A DNA stretch of 23,964 nt from an uncultured Lachnospiraceae bacterium (lineage in GTDB: Bacteria > Bacillota > Clostridia > Lachnospirales > Lachnospiraceae), in the NCBI GenBank assembly GCA_905236585.1, contig CAJOQZ010000142.1, positions 1-23,964 on the forward strand, written 5' to 3'. The notes beneath the pieces are model-generated. The model saw only the letters and a program-made list of their open reading frames with translations. It ran no database searches and had not been told where the DNA came from. Positions 7,843-17,200 of this stretch are shown piece after piece. A program made the translations under genes and the position numbers. Within the stretch, counting starts at the first letter, position 1; every line of letters begins with the position of its first letter.

Positions 7843-9627
7843 TCAGATTTTTCGTGTTTCCTTTTCAAGCCACACCGCTTCTTTTTTTGTCAGATACGGC
7901 TTAAGTGTTTCAAAAACCCATTTGTGATAGGCGTTTAGCGTCTCCTTTTCATACTGCGTCAGCATGGACGCCTCAACCGCATCCAAATCGATCGGTGCGA
8001 CGGTTAAGTTTTCAAATTTGTAAAATTCTCCGTACTCTGTTTTTTTATCCGCAACGCAGAGGAGTTCGTTTTCGATGCGGATGCCGTATTTATCTTCCTC
8101 ATAAAGCCCCGGCTCATCCGTCGTGATCATGCCGGGACGCAGTTCGCAAAGCGGGTAAGCATCCGTGATCTTCGCACGGAACCCGTTCGGCCCCTCATGG
8201 ACGTTTAGGATATGTCCTACCCCGTGCCCGGTGCCGCAGCGGTAATCCAAGCACTCATCCCACATAGGCCCCCTTGCTAAAATATCGAGATTCTGGGAGT
8301 ATGTGCCCTTTGGAAAATGCGCCGCCATCAGGCGGAGCGCCGCACGAAGAACGCGGGTATAGGCGATCCGCTCTTCTTCGGTCAATGTCCCGAGCGTAAT
8401 CGTCCGCGTGATGTCCGTCGTGCCTTCGAGATAATGACCGCCCGAATCCACCAGAAGAAATCCCTTATCTTCCAGTACGGCGTGGCTTTCTTCGGTGGCG
8501 GTATAATGCATCATTGCCGCATTCGCCCCGTATGCCGATATCGTATCAAAACTGTCATCCAGATAGTGCGGCTGCTTTTTTCGAAGCCGCTGCAGATACC
8601 GCGCCGCAGAATATTCGGTCATTTCTTTTTTGCCGATATTCGTCTTGATATAATAAATGAATTTCGTCACCGCCACGCCGTCTTTGATATGCGCCAAACG
8701 CGTGTTCTTCTGCTCGGTCGCATTCTTTTTGCATTTCATGCGCTCCGTCGGGTTCTTCTTTTCCACGAGAGTCGTCTTATTCGAAAGAGTGCCGACAAGC
8801 GCCGCGTTTACAATCGTCGAATCAATTAACAGCCGCATCCGTCCGATTTTTGCAGCGTCCCGATAGACGGCTTCGTATGGCTTTAGTGTAATATGATGCG
8901 CTTTTAGATAGGATTTGACGGCTTTACCTATCGCGCCTTTTTCGACGTAAAGCGTCACTTTCTTTTTTTCAATATACAAAAACGACATAAACACCGGCAC
9001 ATGCGAAATGTCATCTCCGCGCAGGTTTAAGAGCCACGCAATATCATACAGCGACGTCAACAGATGCGCATCCGCGTGTGCTTTTTCCATTTTCTCACGA
9101 ACACAAGCAAGTTTTTCGTCCACTCCTTTTCCCGCGTACTCGTCCGTTAAAATCCACAACGGACGTTTCGGAAGCGGCGGTCGCTCCTTCCAGATATCAT
9201 CAACAAGATTCCTTGTAATGGATAGTTTCGCATGGTTCTTTTTTGCTATTGCCTCATAGGCGCGGTGTGCTTTTAAGGTAATGTGTCTGCCGTCGTAGCC
9301 TAAGGTCATCCCTTTTTTCAGATGCTCCTTTACGTATTCCTCTACGGTCGGGACATCCTCCTGCCCCATTTCAAACAGCGTAAATCCGCTCCCCTCAATC
9401 TGCCGCTTCGCCTGTACGAAATACCGTCCGTCTGTCCAAAGACCTGCTTCTTCCCTGCGGATCACAAGTGTTGCATTCGAGCCGGTAAAGCCGGACAGGT
9501 ACGCCGCCTCCTTGAAATGTTCGCCGACGTACTCGCTGTTATGGTCGTCCGATAAAAAAACGATATAAAGGTCTATCTTATATTTCTTCATCCGCGCACG
9601 AAGACGCAATAAATGCTCCGAGGTCAT
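7843..9627 (-). CDS. pepP: Xaa-Pro aminopeptidase (aminopeptidase P, M24 family)
   Basis: A 594-residue three-domain aminopeptidase P that removes an N-terminal residue preceding proline. Two creatinase-like N-terminal domains (about 1-150 and 155-310) precede the pita-bread catalytic domain. Its five metal ligands are visible: Asp394 and Asp405 (DSGGHYLEGTTDITRTI), His468 (GTGHGVGH), Glu505 (TDEPGLY) and Glu519 (GIRIENELL). The length fits the long, eukaryote-like form rather than the ~440-residue E. coli type. No signal peptide is seen, so the enzyme is probably cytoplasmic. The start is ATG at 9627 with AAAGGAG 7 nt upstream; the ATG at 9645 overlaps that ribosome site. The gene lies between recG and polA, with no obvious functional link to either. 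Confidence 0.93.
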   Translation of the reverse strand: MTSEHLLRLRARMKKYKIDLYIVFLSDDHNSEYVGEHFKEAAYLSGFTGSNATLVIRREEAGLWTDGRYFVQAKRQIEGSGFTLFEMGQEDVPTVEEYVKEHLKKGMTLGYDGRHITLKAHRAYEAIAKKNHAKLSITRNLVDDIWKERPPLPKRPLWILTDEYAGKGVDEKLACVREKMEKAHADAHLLTSLYDIAWLLNLRGDDISHVPVFMSFLYIEKKKVTLYVEKGAIGKAVKSYLKAHHITLKPYEAVYRDAAKIGRMRLLIDSTIVNAALVGTLSNKTTLVEKKNPTERMKCKKNATEQKNTRLAHIKDGVAVTKFIYYIKTNIGKKEMTEYSAARYLQRLRKKQPHYLDDSFDTISAYGANAAMMHYTATEESHAVLEDKGFLLVDSGGHYLEGTTDITRTITLGTLTEEERIAYTRVLRAALRLMAAHFPKGTYSQNLDILARGPMWDECLDYRCGTGHGVGHILNVHEGPNGFRAKITDAYPLCELRPGMITTDEPGLYEEDKYGIRIENELLCVADKKTEYGEFYKFENLTVAPIDLDAVEASMLTQYEKETLNAYHKWVFETLKPYLTKKEAVWLEKETRKI

Positions 9628-9699
9628 TAGCGTTCTCCTTTCCACTGCCGCTATATATGGGTATGGTGTAAAAAATGATTTCTATGGATTGCTCCGCGC

Positions 9700-9727
9700 T
9701 TTATACTCTCACAACCGTCCTGATCAA
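9700..9727 (-). promoter_or_regulatory. Candidate promoter before the aminopeptidase gene
   Basis: On the minus strand, TTGATC (9722-9727) and TATAAA (9700-9705) are separated by 16 nt in the gap between recG and the peptidase gene. The -35 overlaps the recG stop. The -10 is good, but the -35 matches only the first four consensus positions. The leader would be about 65 nt. No terminator separates recG from this gene, so it may be only an auxiliary promoter. Confidence 0.35.
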
Positions 9728-11778
9728 AGGTTCGTATAAATCACTTCCTCCGACAGTTTCAGATGGGCAAGCAGCGGCTGATGTTCCGTTTTCATAAGAT
9801 GCGGGTCACAGGCTAAGAGCGCCTTTACATCTTCGCTCGCCTGCTGCATCACATCGGCGTCCTGATAGATGTCCGCCAACGCAAAATTCAAATCGCCGCT
9901 CTGGCGGATGCCGTAAAAATCCCCCGGTCCGCGGAGTTTTAAGTCCTGTGAAGCGATTGCGAATCCATCATTCGAGTCGCGCACCACGACAAGCCGCTCG
10001 GACAATTCATCCCCGTCGCTGCCGTCGATAAAAATGCAATACGACTGCCACTCGCCGCGCCCGACGCGTCCGCGCAGTTGGTGGAGCTGCGCCAATCCGA
10101 ACCGGTTCGCATCCTCGATCACCATAACCGTCGCATTCGGCACATTAATCCCGACCTCGATTACAGTAGTCGCTACCAATACCTGCGTCTCATTCGCGGC
10201 AAACTTCGTCATCACCCGCTCTTTTTCCGCGGCGCTCATCTTGCCGTGCAGGATATCCACCGCAACGCTTCCGCCGTAATACTCCCGCAATGCTTTCCCG
10301 TACTCGGTCACATTCTCGCTTTCCGTTTTCTCGCTCGCCTCGACCAACGGACAGATGATATATGCCTGATGCCCGGCTTCCACCTCGTCCTTAATGAACT
10401 TCCACGCGGCTTTGCGCTTATTCTTTTTCACGACCGAGTTTTTGATGGGAAGCCGCTTCGCCGGTACGTCTTTTATGACCGACACGTCCATATCACCGTA
10501 TAAGATCATTGCCAGCGTCCGCGGAATCGGCGTCGCGCTCATTACAAGCACATGGGGGTCCCTTCCCTTTTCAGAGAGCATCTTCCGCTGTTTCACGCCG
10601 AACCGATGCTGCTCGTCCGTAACGACAAGCGCCAGATTGTGATACGTCATCTTCTCGGTAAACAACGCATGCGTCCCGACGATCAGCAGACTTTTTTCGT
10701 TGGCGATCCGCTCGTTCACCTCGCGCCTTGCCGCGCCTTTCGTAGAACCGGTCACCAGCACCGAAGAAAACGGCAGTCCATACTTTTCGATATATCCGCA
10801 AAAAGTCTCATAATGCTGCTTCGCAAGCACCTCCGTAGGCGCCATGAGCGCGGACTGGCAGCCGTTCTCCGCCGCCAGCACCATCAGCAAAAATGCAAGG
10901 ATCGTCTTGCCGCTTCCGACGTCTCCCTGAATCAGCCGCTGACTGACGTATTCTCCTGTCAAATCGTTTCGGATCACATGAATCGTCTCTTCCTGTCCCT
11001 TCGTCAATGCAAACGGAAGCGCGTCCTTTACCTTTTGAAAATACGCATCCGCATGAAAATTCCACGGATTCGAAACCTTTATCTGATCTTTTGCCTCCAA
11101 CTGCATCCGCACGAAGAAATCAAAAAACTCGCTGTAAACCAGCCGCTGCCGCGCTGTCAGAAGCGCGTCAAAATCATCCGGAAAATGCATCTGATAAAGG
11201 CTTTTGGAATACCCGGCAAGACTGCGCTTTTGTAAGATATCCGGCGGCAGGTATTCTTCGATCTTGCCGCCGTCGGCAAAAAGCGTTCTCACCGCCTTGA
11301 TCACCGCGTTATTCGACAGCCCTTTCGTCAAATGATAGACCGGCTGCGGACGGCGCTGGATCTCGTCATACTCCTCGGGAGTAAAGACAAGCGGCTGCTC
11401 CATTTTATACACGCCGCTTCTCTCCCGAAAAAGATTGCCGTAGAAAACATAATGCTTTCCCGGCAACACTTTACTTCGGATGTAAGGCATCCGAAACCAT
11501 ACAAGTTCAAGTTCGCTCGTCTTAAGCGTCGTACGTGCCAACGCGATATCCATCCGCTGCGTCTTTTTTAGCGTAACGCCCCGCGGCACGCGTGTTAATA
11601 CCGCCGCTTTATGCGGCGCGTCCTTGTCCGCGTCTTCGATCGGCTCGGGATAAAGCAGATATGTCCGTGGGAAGAACATTAAAAGTTTTCCAAAGGTCTC
11701 TGCCCCGACCGACGCAAACAGTTTCTGCGTCTTGTCCCCGATTCCTTTCAGATTCGATACTGCCGCCGCATACTCCAT
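9724..11778 (-). CDS. recG: ATP-dependent DNA helicase RecG
   Basis: A 684-residue superfamily 2 helicase that remodels stalled replication forks and Holliday junctions. The N-terminal wedge/OB region (about 1-150) is followed by helicase motifs: QGDVGSGKT (284-292, Walker A), LMAPTEVLA, TDEQHRFG (387-394, Walker B region), VMSATPIPRTLA and, near the end, QLHQLRGRVGRG (motif VI). The C-terminal RecG motif region (LKLRGPGDFYGIRQSG) is present. Length and domain order are normal. The ATG at 11778 shares one base with the stop of the DAK2 gene (TAATG) and has only a weak ribosome site, so translation is probably coupled. The asp23-DAK2-recG order is a conserved Firmicutes arrangement. Confidence 0.97.
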   Translation of the reverse strand: MEYAAAVSNLKGIGDKTQKLFASVGAETFGKLLMFFPRTYLLYPEPIEDADKDAPHKAAVLTRVPRGVTLKKTQRMDIALARTTLKTSELELVWFRMPYIRSKVLPGKHYVFYGNLFRERSGVYKMEQPLVFTPEEYDEIQRRPQPVYHLTKGLSNNAVIKAVRTLFADGGKIEEYLPPDILQKRSLAGYSKSLYQMHFPDDFDALLTARQRLVYSEFFDFFVRMQLEAKDQIKVSNPWNFHADAYFQKVKDALPFALTKGQEETIHVIRNDLTGEYVSQRLIQGDVGSGKTILAFLLMVLAAENGCQSALMAPTEVLAKQHYETFCGYIEKYGLPFSSVLVTGSTKGAARREVNERIANEKSLLIVGTHALFTEKMTYHNLALVVTDEQHRFGVKQRKMLSEKGRDPHVLVMSATPIPRTLAMILYGDMDVSVIKDVPAKRLPIKNSVVKKNKRKAAWKFIKDEVEAGHQAYIICPLVEASEKTESENVTEYGKALREYYGGSVAVDILHGKMSAAEKERVMTKFAANETQVLVATTVIEVGINVPNATVMVIEDANRFGLAQLHQLRGRVGRGEWQSYCIFIDGSDGDELSERLVVVRDSNDGFAIASQDLKLRGPGDFYGIRQSGDLNFALADIYQDADVMQQASEDVKALLACDPHLMKTEHQPLLAHLKLSEEVIYTNL

Positions 11779-13397
11779 TATTCTACCGACACCACATAGT
11801 AATATACCGGCTGTCCGCCGTCCTGCAGTTCGACTTCAATCTCAGGATATTTCTTCGTGATCTTATCCAGAAGTTTTTTCGTGTCTTTTTTCTTCGCATC
11901 CGCTCCCGCGTACAGAGAGATCAGCGCGGAATCCTCGTCGACCATTTTATCTATCATGGCAAGAACCGCGTTGTCGATATCCTCGTCAACTTCTAATATC
12001 CCGCCGTCGGCGATTCCCATGTAATCACCCTTTTTAATCTCCTTGCCATCGATAGCCGTATCGCGCACTGCATAAGTAACCTCGCCCGATTTAACCAGGG
12101 CGATCTCCTCTTTCATGCGCTCCTCGTTATCCTCCGGCGACTGGTCGGGCACAAAATTGATGAGTGCCGAAATACCCTGCGGCAGCGTCACCGTCGGCAG
12201 CACGATCACTTTTTTATCCTTCACCAGTTCACTTGCCTGATTCGCGGAAAGGATGATGTTTTTATTGTTCGGCAGAACGATCACCGCCTCGGCATTCACC
12301 TTGTCAACCGCTTTTAATATATCCTCGGTAGACGGATTCATCGTCTGTCCGCCTTCGATGATATAGTCCGCTCCCAACTCGGAGAAAATCTTATTCATGC
12401 CCTCCCCGATTGATACTGCAACCACGCCAATCGGCTTTGCCGGTTCCGCTTTCTTTTCTTTTGCATCCGAATCCTTTTTAATTTTTGCAAGAATCTCGTC
12501 GGCTTTCAGATTCGTAATGGAAATCTGCGTCATGGTGCCGCTTTTTAACGCCTTTGTCAGAATCCGCCCCGGATCATCCGTCGTTACGCGTCCGGTATAG
12601 GTTACGCCTTCCTTTTCAAAATACGCGCCGTCACCGAAAGACTTCATCAACTGACGCAGTTCATTCCTCTCGGCATGCGTGCTCTTATCCGAAAGCGCCA
12701 TGGTAAAGTCCAACTGATAGGTAAAACGGGACTTCTTTTCTTCTTTTTTCTCATCCGATACGATAGATAAATCAATTTCTTTGCCGGAAAGATAGGCGTA
12801 TGCGCCCTCCAGCACCTTGCACAGCCCCTCTCCGCCCGAATCGACGACGCCCGCTTCTTTTAACACGGGAAGCATATCGGGGGTCTTTTGCAAGACGAGT
12901 TCGCACTCTTGGACAATGCCTTCCAGATATACCAAAATGTCATCCGTCGTATCGCACAGTTCCAGCGCCTTGTCCGCTCCGGCTCTCGCAACGGTAAGTA
13001 TCGTGCCCTCTTTGGGCTGCATAACGGCTTTGTACGCTGTCTCAACCGCCCGCTGCGCCGCTTCGCAAAGAATATCGACATTCAATGATTCTTCTTTTTT
13101 GATGACCTTTGTAAAACCGCGGAACAACTGCGACAGAATAACTCCCGAGTTCCCCCGCGCCCCGCGCAGCGACCCGGATGAGATCGCCTTGCATACCGCG
13201 TGCATATCCGGGTTGACCAGATCCGCCACCTCTTTTGCCGCCGCCATGATCGTCATCGTCATATTCGTCCCTGTATCGCCGTCGGGAACAGGAAAGACGT
13301 TCAGTTCGTTGATCCGATCCTTATTCGCTTCGAGATTCTTCGCCGCTGCCAAAAACGCTTTGGATAACTGCGCCGCATCAATCGTATTGATCTCCAT
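11778..13397 (-). CDS. fakA: DAK2-domain protein, YloV / fatty acid kinase A-like
   Basis: A 539-residue protein with an N-terminal DAK2 nucleotide-binding domain: NVFPVPDGDTGTNM at 33-46, with the Asp residues that hold Mg-ATP, and RGARGNSGVILSQ at 78-90. A middle segment and a C-terminal YloV-type domain follow (IVLPNNKNIILSANQA is characteristic). The family includes FakA, which phosphorylates fatty acids bound to FakB (DegV-like) partners and feeds exogenous fatty acids into phospholipid synthesis. No fakB/degV gene is in the window. The length is close to characterised FakA. ATG at 13397 has AGGAG 8 nt upstream. It follows the Asp23 gene by 23 nt and overlaps recG by one base. The assignment as a fatty acid kinase is by family resemblance. 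Confidence 0.88.
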   Translation of the reverse strand: MEINTIDAAQLSKAFLAAAKNLEANKDRINELNVFPVPDGDTGTNMTMTIMAAAKEVADLVNPDMHAVCKAISSGSLRGARGNSGVILSQLFRGFTKVIKKEESLNVDILCEAAQRAVETAYKAVMQPKEGTILTVARAGADKALELCDTTDDILVYLEGIVQECELVLQKTPDMLPVLKEAGVVDSGGEGLCKVLEGAYAYLSGKEIDLSIVSDEKKEEKKSRFTYQLDFTMALSDKSTHAERNELRQLMKSFGDGAYFEKEGVTYTGRVTTDDPGRILTKALKSGTMTQISITNLKADEILAKIKKDSDAKEKKAEPAKPIGVVAVSIGEGMNKIFSELGADYIIEGGQTMNPSTEDILKAVDKVNAEAVIVLPNNKNIILSANQASELVKDKKVIVLPTVTLPQGISALINFVPDQSPEDNEERMKEEIALVKSGEVTYAVRDTAIDGKEIKKGDYMGIADGGILEVDEDIDNAVLAMIDKMVDEDSALISLYAGADAKKKDTKKLLDKITKKYPEIEVELQDGGQPVYYYVVSVE

Positions 13398-13420
13398 GAT
13401 GGTTCTCCTCTAATTATCTA

Positions 13421-13786
13421 TCAGTCAATTACCCGGATTCCCTCGACAAAAATCCGGATGTCCTTAACCGCCATTCCCGTAAACTCTTCCACTTTATACT
13501 TTACGGTCTGCCGTAAGTTATCCGAAACGGTCGCAACGCTGATCCCGTAGGAAATGATTACATGAAAATCCAAAGATATCTCATTCTGATCATCTACCAC
13601 AACATCGATGCCGTGACTTAAATAGTCTTTTTTTAGTAGTTTCACCAGTCCGTCTTTCACATTGACCGCCGCCATGCCGACAATACCGAAGCACTCGACC
13701 GCAACCGAACCGGCGTAAGTCGCAATCACATCATTATCGATAACGACCCTGCCTAACTTTGTGTCAAACTGTCCCTGATGCTGCAT
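13421..13786 (-). CDS. Asp23/Gls24 family protein (YloU-like)
   Basis: A 121-residue small protein of the Asp23/Gls24 family. Diagnostic segments are GRVVIDNDVIATYAGSVAVE near the N-terminus, CFGIVGMAAVN, and the C-terminal VKYKVEEFTGMAVKDIRIFVEGI. Family members are linked to envelope or alkaline stress and can associate with the membrane through partners; this one has no transmembrane segment. ATG at 13786 was chosen because GGGAGG precedes it by 6 nt; the ATG at 13804 lies upstream of the ribosome site. It is first in the run leading to the DAK2 gene and recG, with its own promoter in the gap shared with rpmB. The YloU/YloV pairing is conserved in Firmicutes, but their joint function is not well defined. 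Confidence 0.93.
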   Translation of the reverse strand: MQHQGQFDTKLGRVVIDNDVIATYAGSVAVECFGIVGMAAVNVKDGLVKLLKKDYLSHGIDVVVDDQNEISLDFHVIISYGISVATVSDNLRQTVKYKVEEFTGMAVKDIRIFVEGIRVID

Positions 13787-13849
13787 AAGTATCCTCCCAA
13801 ACATTCGGTAAAAAAAAGATTCATGGACTGCCTGCGCAATCCGCTTTTC

Positions 13850-13878
13850 ATTTTATACGATAATCATGCAAAAAACAA
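13850..13878 (-). promoter_or_regulatory. Probable promoter for asp23-fakA-recG
   Basis: On the minus strand, TTGTTT (13873-13878), a 17-nt spacer and TAAAAT (13850-13855). It drives away from rpmB and would give a leader of about 57 nt before the ATG at 13786. The surrounding A/T-rich tracts could support several overlapping -10 choices, such as TATAAA one step upstream, so the exact start is uncertain. Confidence 0.45.
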
Positions 13879-13921
13879 GTAAAACGAACCGGAGGTTAAA
13901 TAAAATAAATCGAAAAAAAAC

Positions 13922-13950
13922 TTGCATTTTCTCCGTCTCTTTGCTATTAT
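13922..13950 (+). promoter_or_regulatory. Sigma-A-type promoter for rpmB
   Basis: TTGCAT (13922-13927), a 17-nt spacer and TATTAT (13945-13950) on the plus strand. The predicted start near 13957 leaves a ~40-nt leader ending in the strong TAGGAGGTG ribosome site (13982-13990). I see no attenuator or ribosomal-protein-like fold in that short leader. The -35 box lies about 45 bp from that of the divergent asp23 promoter. Confidence 0.7.
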
Positions 13951-13996
13951 GTTCATGTTGTGTCACGAAGACCCCAAAAAGTAGGAGGTGAGAAGA

Positions 13997-14182
13997 ATGG
14001 CAAAGTGTGCAGTTTGCGGAAAAGGCGCTCATTTCGGAATTAAAGTGAGCCATTCTCATAGAAGATCGAATAAAATGTGGAAGTCGAATATCAAAAAGGT
14101 AAAATGTGTCGTTGACGGTACGCCGCAGCGCATGTATGTTTGCACTTCCTGCTTACGTTCGAACGCAGTAGAGAGAGCATAA
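13997..14182 (+). CDS. rpmB: 50S ribosomal protein L28 (bL28), zinc-ribbon form
   Basis: A 61-residue ribosomal protein beginning MAKCAVCGKGAHFG. Two CxxC pairs (Cys4/Cys7 and the VCTSC pair in YVCTSCLRSN) mark the zinc-binding form rather than the cysteine-free paralogue that replaces it under zinc shortage. The conserved VSHSHRRSNKMWKSN stretch is present. The chosen ATG at 13997 is 8 nt after AGGAGG; the GTG at 13988 overlaps that ribosome site. This is the only plus-strand gene in the window, monocistronic between its own promoter and a hairpin terminator. Confidence 0.97.
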   Translation: MAKCAVCGKGAHFGIKVSHSHRRSNKMWKSNIKKVKCVVDGTPQRMYVCTSCLRSNAVERA

Positions 14183-14188
14183 GATAAA

Positions 14189-14225
14189 AACCCCGCAAGA
14201 GATAATTCTCCGGGGTTCTTTTTTT
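14189..14225. terminator. Bidirectional rho-independent terminator between rpmB and addB
   Basis: AACCCCG (14189-14195) pairs perfectly with CGGGGTT (14211-14217) around a 15-nt loop. On the plus strand a CTTTTTTT run follows (14218-14225), ending rpmB transcripts. On the minus strand the same stem is followed by a shorter T run (complement of the A tract at 14186-14190), so it can also end the suf-addB transcript. The addB stop codon lies in the plus-side T tract, 7 nt from the stem. Confidence 0.85.
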
Positions 14226-17200
14226 ATTCAAATGCTTTCATCTTTTCAATTATAGTATCGCTTTGCTCTCCTACTGCGACCTTCCGATAAGAAAACCCCC
14301 GCAGATGCTTCTCAAACCCGCATATACTATGATATTCGCAGAATGTGCACGCGGTATCGTCGGGCGCCTTACGGAACGGCTGCACCGGCATTTTTCCCGC
14401 CATGATCTCTTCGCCGAGCGCACGCGCCTTCTTCGCAGCATACTCAGTCAAAACCGCAAAATTATCTTTGGAAACCGTCTTGCTTGCTTTTGTGAAATCT
14501 CCGTCCTTTTTGATCTCCACCGGAACCGAAAACGACTTATAGGAAACGCCGTTTTCCCGTGCCTCTTTTGTCCCATGATCGAGCGCAAAGAGAACATCTT
14601 CTTCCGATGCGACAAGTCCGCCGGTTTTTAACTCTTTTAACACTGCAGCCGCTATCTGCTCGTCGCTCAAACTTACCTTCTCCTCTATAACCGGATTGTC
14701 GATATGATAGTAAAGCATCGCCGCCGGAACCGCCGCTTTGCCGCTCAAACGTTCATAGGAATCCCCCACCGCCTTCATATATAAGATCAACTGCAGTTGA
14801 AGTCCCTCATACATATCGGACCAGTCGGCATCCACGTTTCCCGACTTGTAATCCATGATCTTGATGTAGACCGCCCCGTCATCCTCCGCCGTATCAATGC
14901 GGTCGACAATCCCGTCCAGCGCAAGATGCGTTCCGTCAGACAATAATTCCTCCATCTCGCCCCCTGCATAGAGTTCACCAAGATGCACTTCAAACCTGTT
15001 TGGGACAAAACGCCCCTGCCGGATCTGCTCCGTCAGAGCCCACACCGTCCGCCGCAGCGTTTTTTCCATGCGTTCATACACATGCTGCTCCCTTGCCGAC
15101 GCGTCTTCTCTTTTCTCACCCCATTCGGCAAACGCCCGATTCGTGCTTTCCGTCAAAAGTTCCCCTCGACGTTTGTCGTCAATCGTAAACCAATCTTCCT
15201 GTTTTTCCCGCAAAAGCCGAGCATACAGTTCCAGAGCCCTATGGTATAGATTCCCAAGGTCTCTTGCGTCCAACGCATATTGCAGACGCTCTTTTAACCG
15301 CAGTTCGTAGGACAAAAAATAGGAATACGCGCACGCAGCGTACCGCTCCAGCCGGGATACGGTCACGGGCAGTCGATCCCCATGCACCGCCTGTATGGCG
15401 GCGCGTCCGATCGGCGTATCAATATGCAAAAAGAAGCCCGCGTTTAACAGTCTAAAATACGCTTCCTCGTCCGTCTCCTTCAACAGCCGAAGCCACAGAT
15501 AAAGATTTTCGTCGCAGACAGAGTCTTTTTTTTCGATAAAAAGGCGAATTGCATCCGCAAGCCGGTCGTAGAGCACATCTTCGGTCATCTCATAAAACAG
15601 GAGTTGTTCGTCTGAAATCTTCGTTACGGAAAGTTCCGGGAACATCTGCCGGATCACGCCGATCAGATAGGACTGCCGCAGCGCCTCCCTGTCATTTCCG
15701 ATATCAGCAAAAGTCAGCACCAGCCGCCGACGGGGCTTCGTCATCGCAAGATACAGATAAAACCGCTGCATAAACGCCCGCTCCCGTTCGGACGGTGCCA
15801 GTTCCATCTGACCGTCCGAAAGGCGCAGCCGTTCGCCCTGCGTCAACAGACCGCCGTCATCCAGCCGTTTCGGGATTGCGTTATCGTTGAGTCCGACGAA
15901 GTACAGCGTATCAACATTATCGAGCCTTGTCCGCTCAATATCGCCAAATATTACGCTGTCCGTCTGCGGCGGAAGCACGCCGACCGACAGGGACGATAAG
16001 CCCTCATTTAAGATATCGCGGTACTCTTCGAGCGTTACTTCTTCGTCTCCCAACAGAAACACGAATTTATCAAACAGCCCTATTACCGCGGCGTAGATCT
16101 GCTCGGTCTCCTTTGCCTTTGCCTCTTTTTGCGCTTCGGCAAATTCGTTTGCCTGTTCGCACAACCGCTCCTCGCATCCATGCAATACAATGAGTTCGTA
16201 AAGCGACCGCGTCATCTCCTCTACAGTGGCTCGTTTCGGCATCCGATGATCGCAAAAGACCGCAGCGATTTTTTCCCGCGTATCGTTTAAGCCAGATAAC
16301 TCCGTCCCCTCTTTTGTCAACTTATGGGAAAACGGCTGCAATAAGCGCGAAAGTCCGCGGATGTTCGTTGCGGTCAAATAATTGTCAAGCGCGTCCGCTT
16401 CCTCCATGGCAATCGGAGAAAAAATGCTTTTTGCATAGCGCATCAGAGCGTCATAGGAAAAATTGCCGACAAACAGTTCGAGGATGCCTAAAATAAATTC
16501 AACAAAATAATGCTGCGTCACATCCGCTTTCTGGTCGATGAAACCCGGGATGTCATACGCCGCAAAGACCCCTGCCGTATAATATCGATACGTCTCCATA
16601 TCCGCACAGACCACGGCAATATCACGGTAACGCAGTTTTGAGTTGTTCCTGACCTGTCTTCGGATGTCCGCCGCGACAAACTTAAGTTCCGCCCGCGGAT
16701 TCGATACGTGATATATCTCGACCGCATCTGTCGGAGCCGGTATCTTGGCCCCGTTTTTTTGCGCCTGTAAATCACTTGCGTCCGTATCGGCAGAAGTTTT
16801 TTTCTCATAGGGACTGCTTTGCGTCCGAAACAACTGCCGCTCTAAATGCGAAAGCATCCCGCCCGGCAAAAAACGTCTGCCCTCCGTCGTTTCACAAGTA
16901 TAACTGTCCGCTATTTCCACGCCTAATGAGCGCGCCATTTCCGTAACCGAAGCAATAAACTTCCTGCTCATAAAAAAAAGTTCATAAGGCTCATTAACGC
17001 CGTATACCGGCTCGCCCTTACGCAGCGTTACAACGACTTTTACATCCGCCGCCAGTTGCAAAAGTTCCACAAAAAACAGATTCTGCACCGGCGTAAAGCC
17101 GGTAAATCCGTCAAATGTTATATAGCAGTCTTTCAGGTACTTCGAATCCGCACAGACGATCGCAAGCAGTTCCAACAGACGCTCCGCCACGATGTAACTT

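Noticed and set aside
10552..11235. Long plus-strand open frames opposite core genes (for example here opposite recG, 1318-1818 opposite yycJ, 3235-3759 opposite ftsA-like, 18998-19654 opposite sufS/sufD)
   Set aside because: Each lies antisense to a confidently identified gene, has no good ribosome site or recognisable domain, and has a composition typical of a shadow frame.
13853..14059. Minus-strand frame of 68 residues overlapping the rpmB promoter and start
   Set aside because: It runs antisense across rpmB and its leader, has no ribosome site and resembles nothing recognisable. The hydrophobic end comes from A/T-rich promoter sequence.
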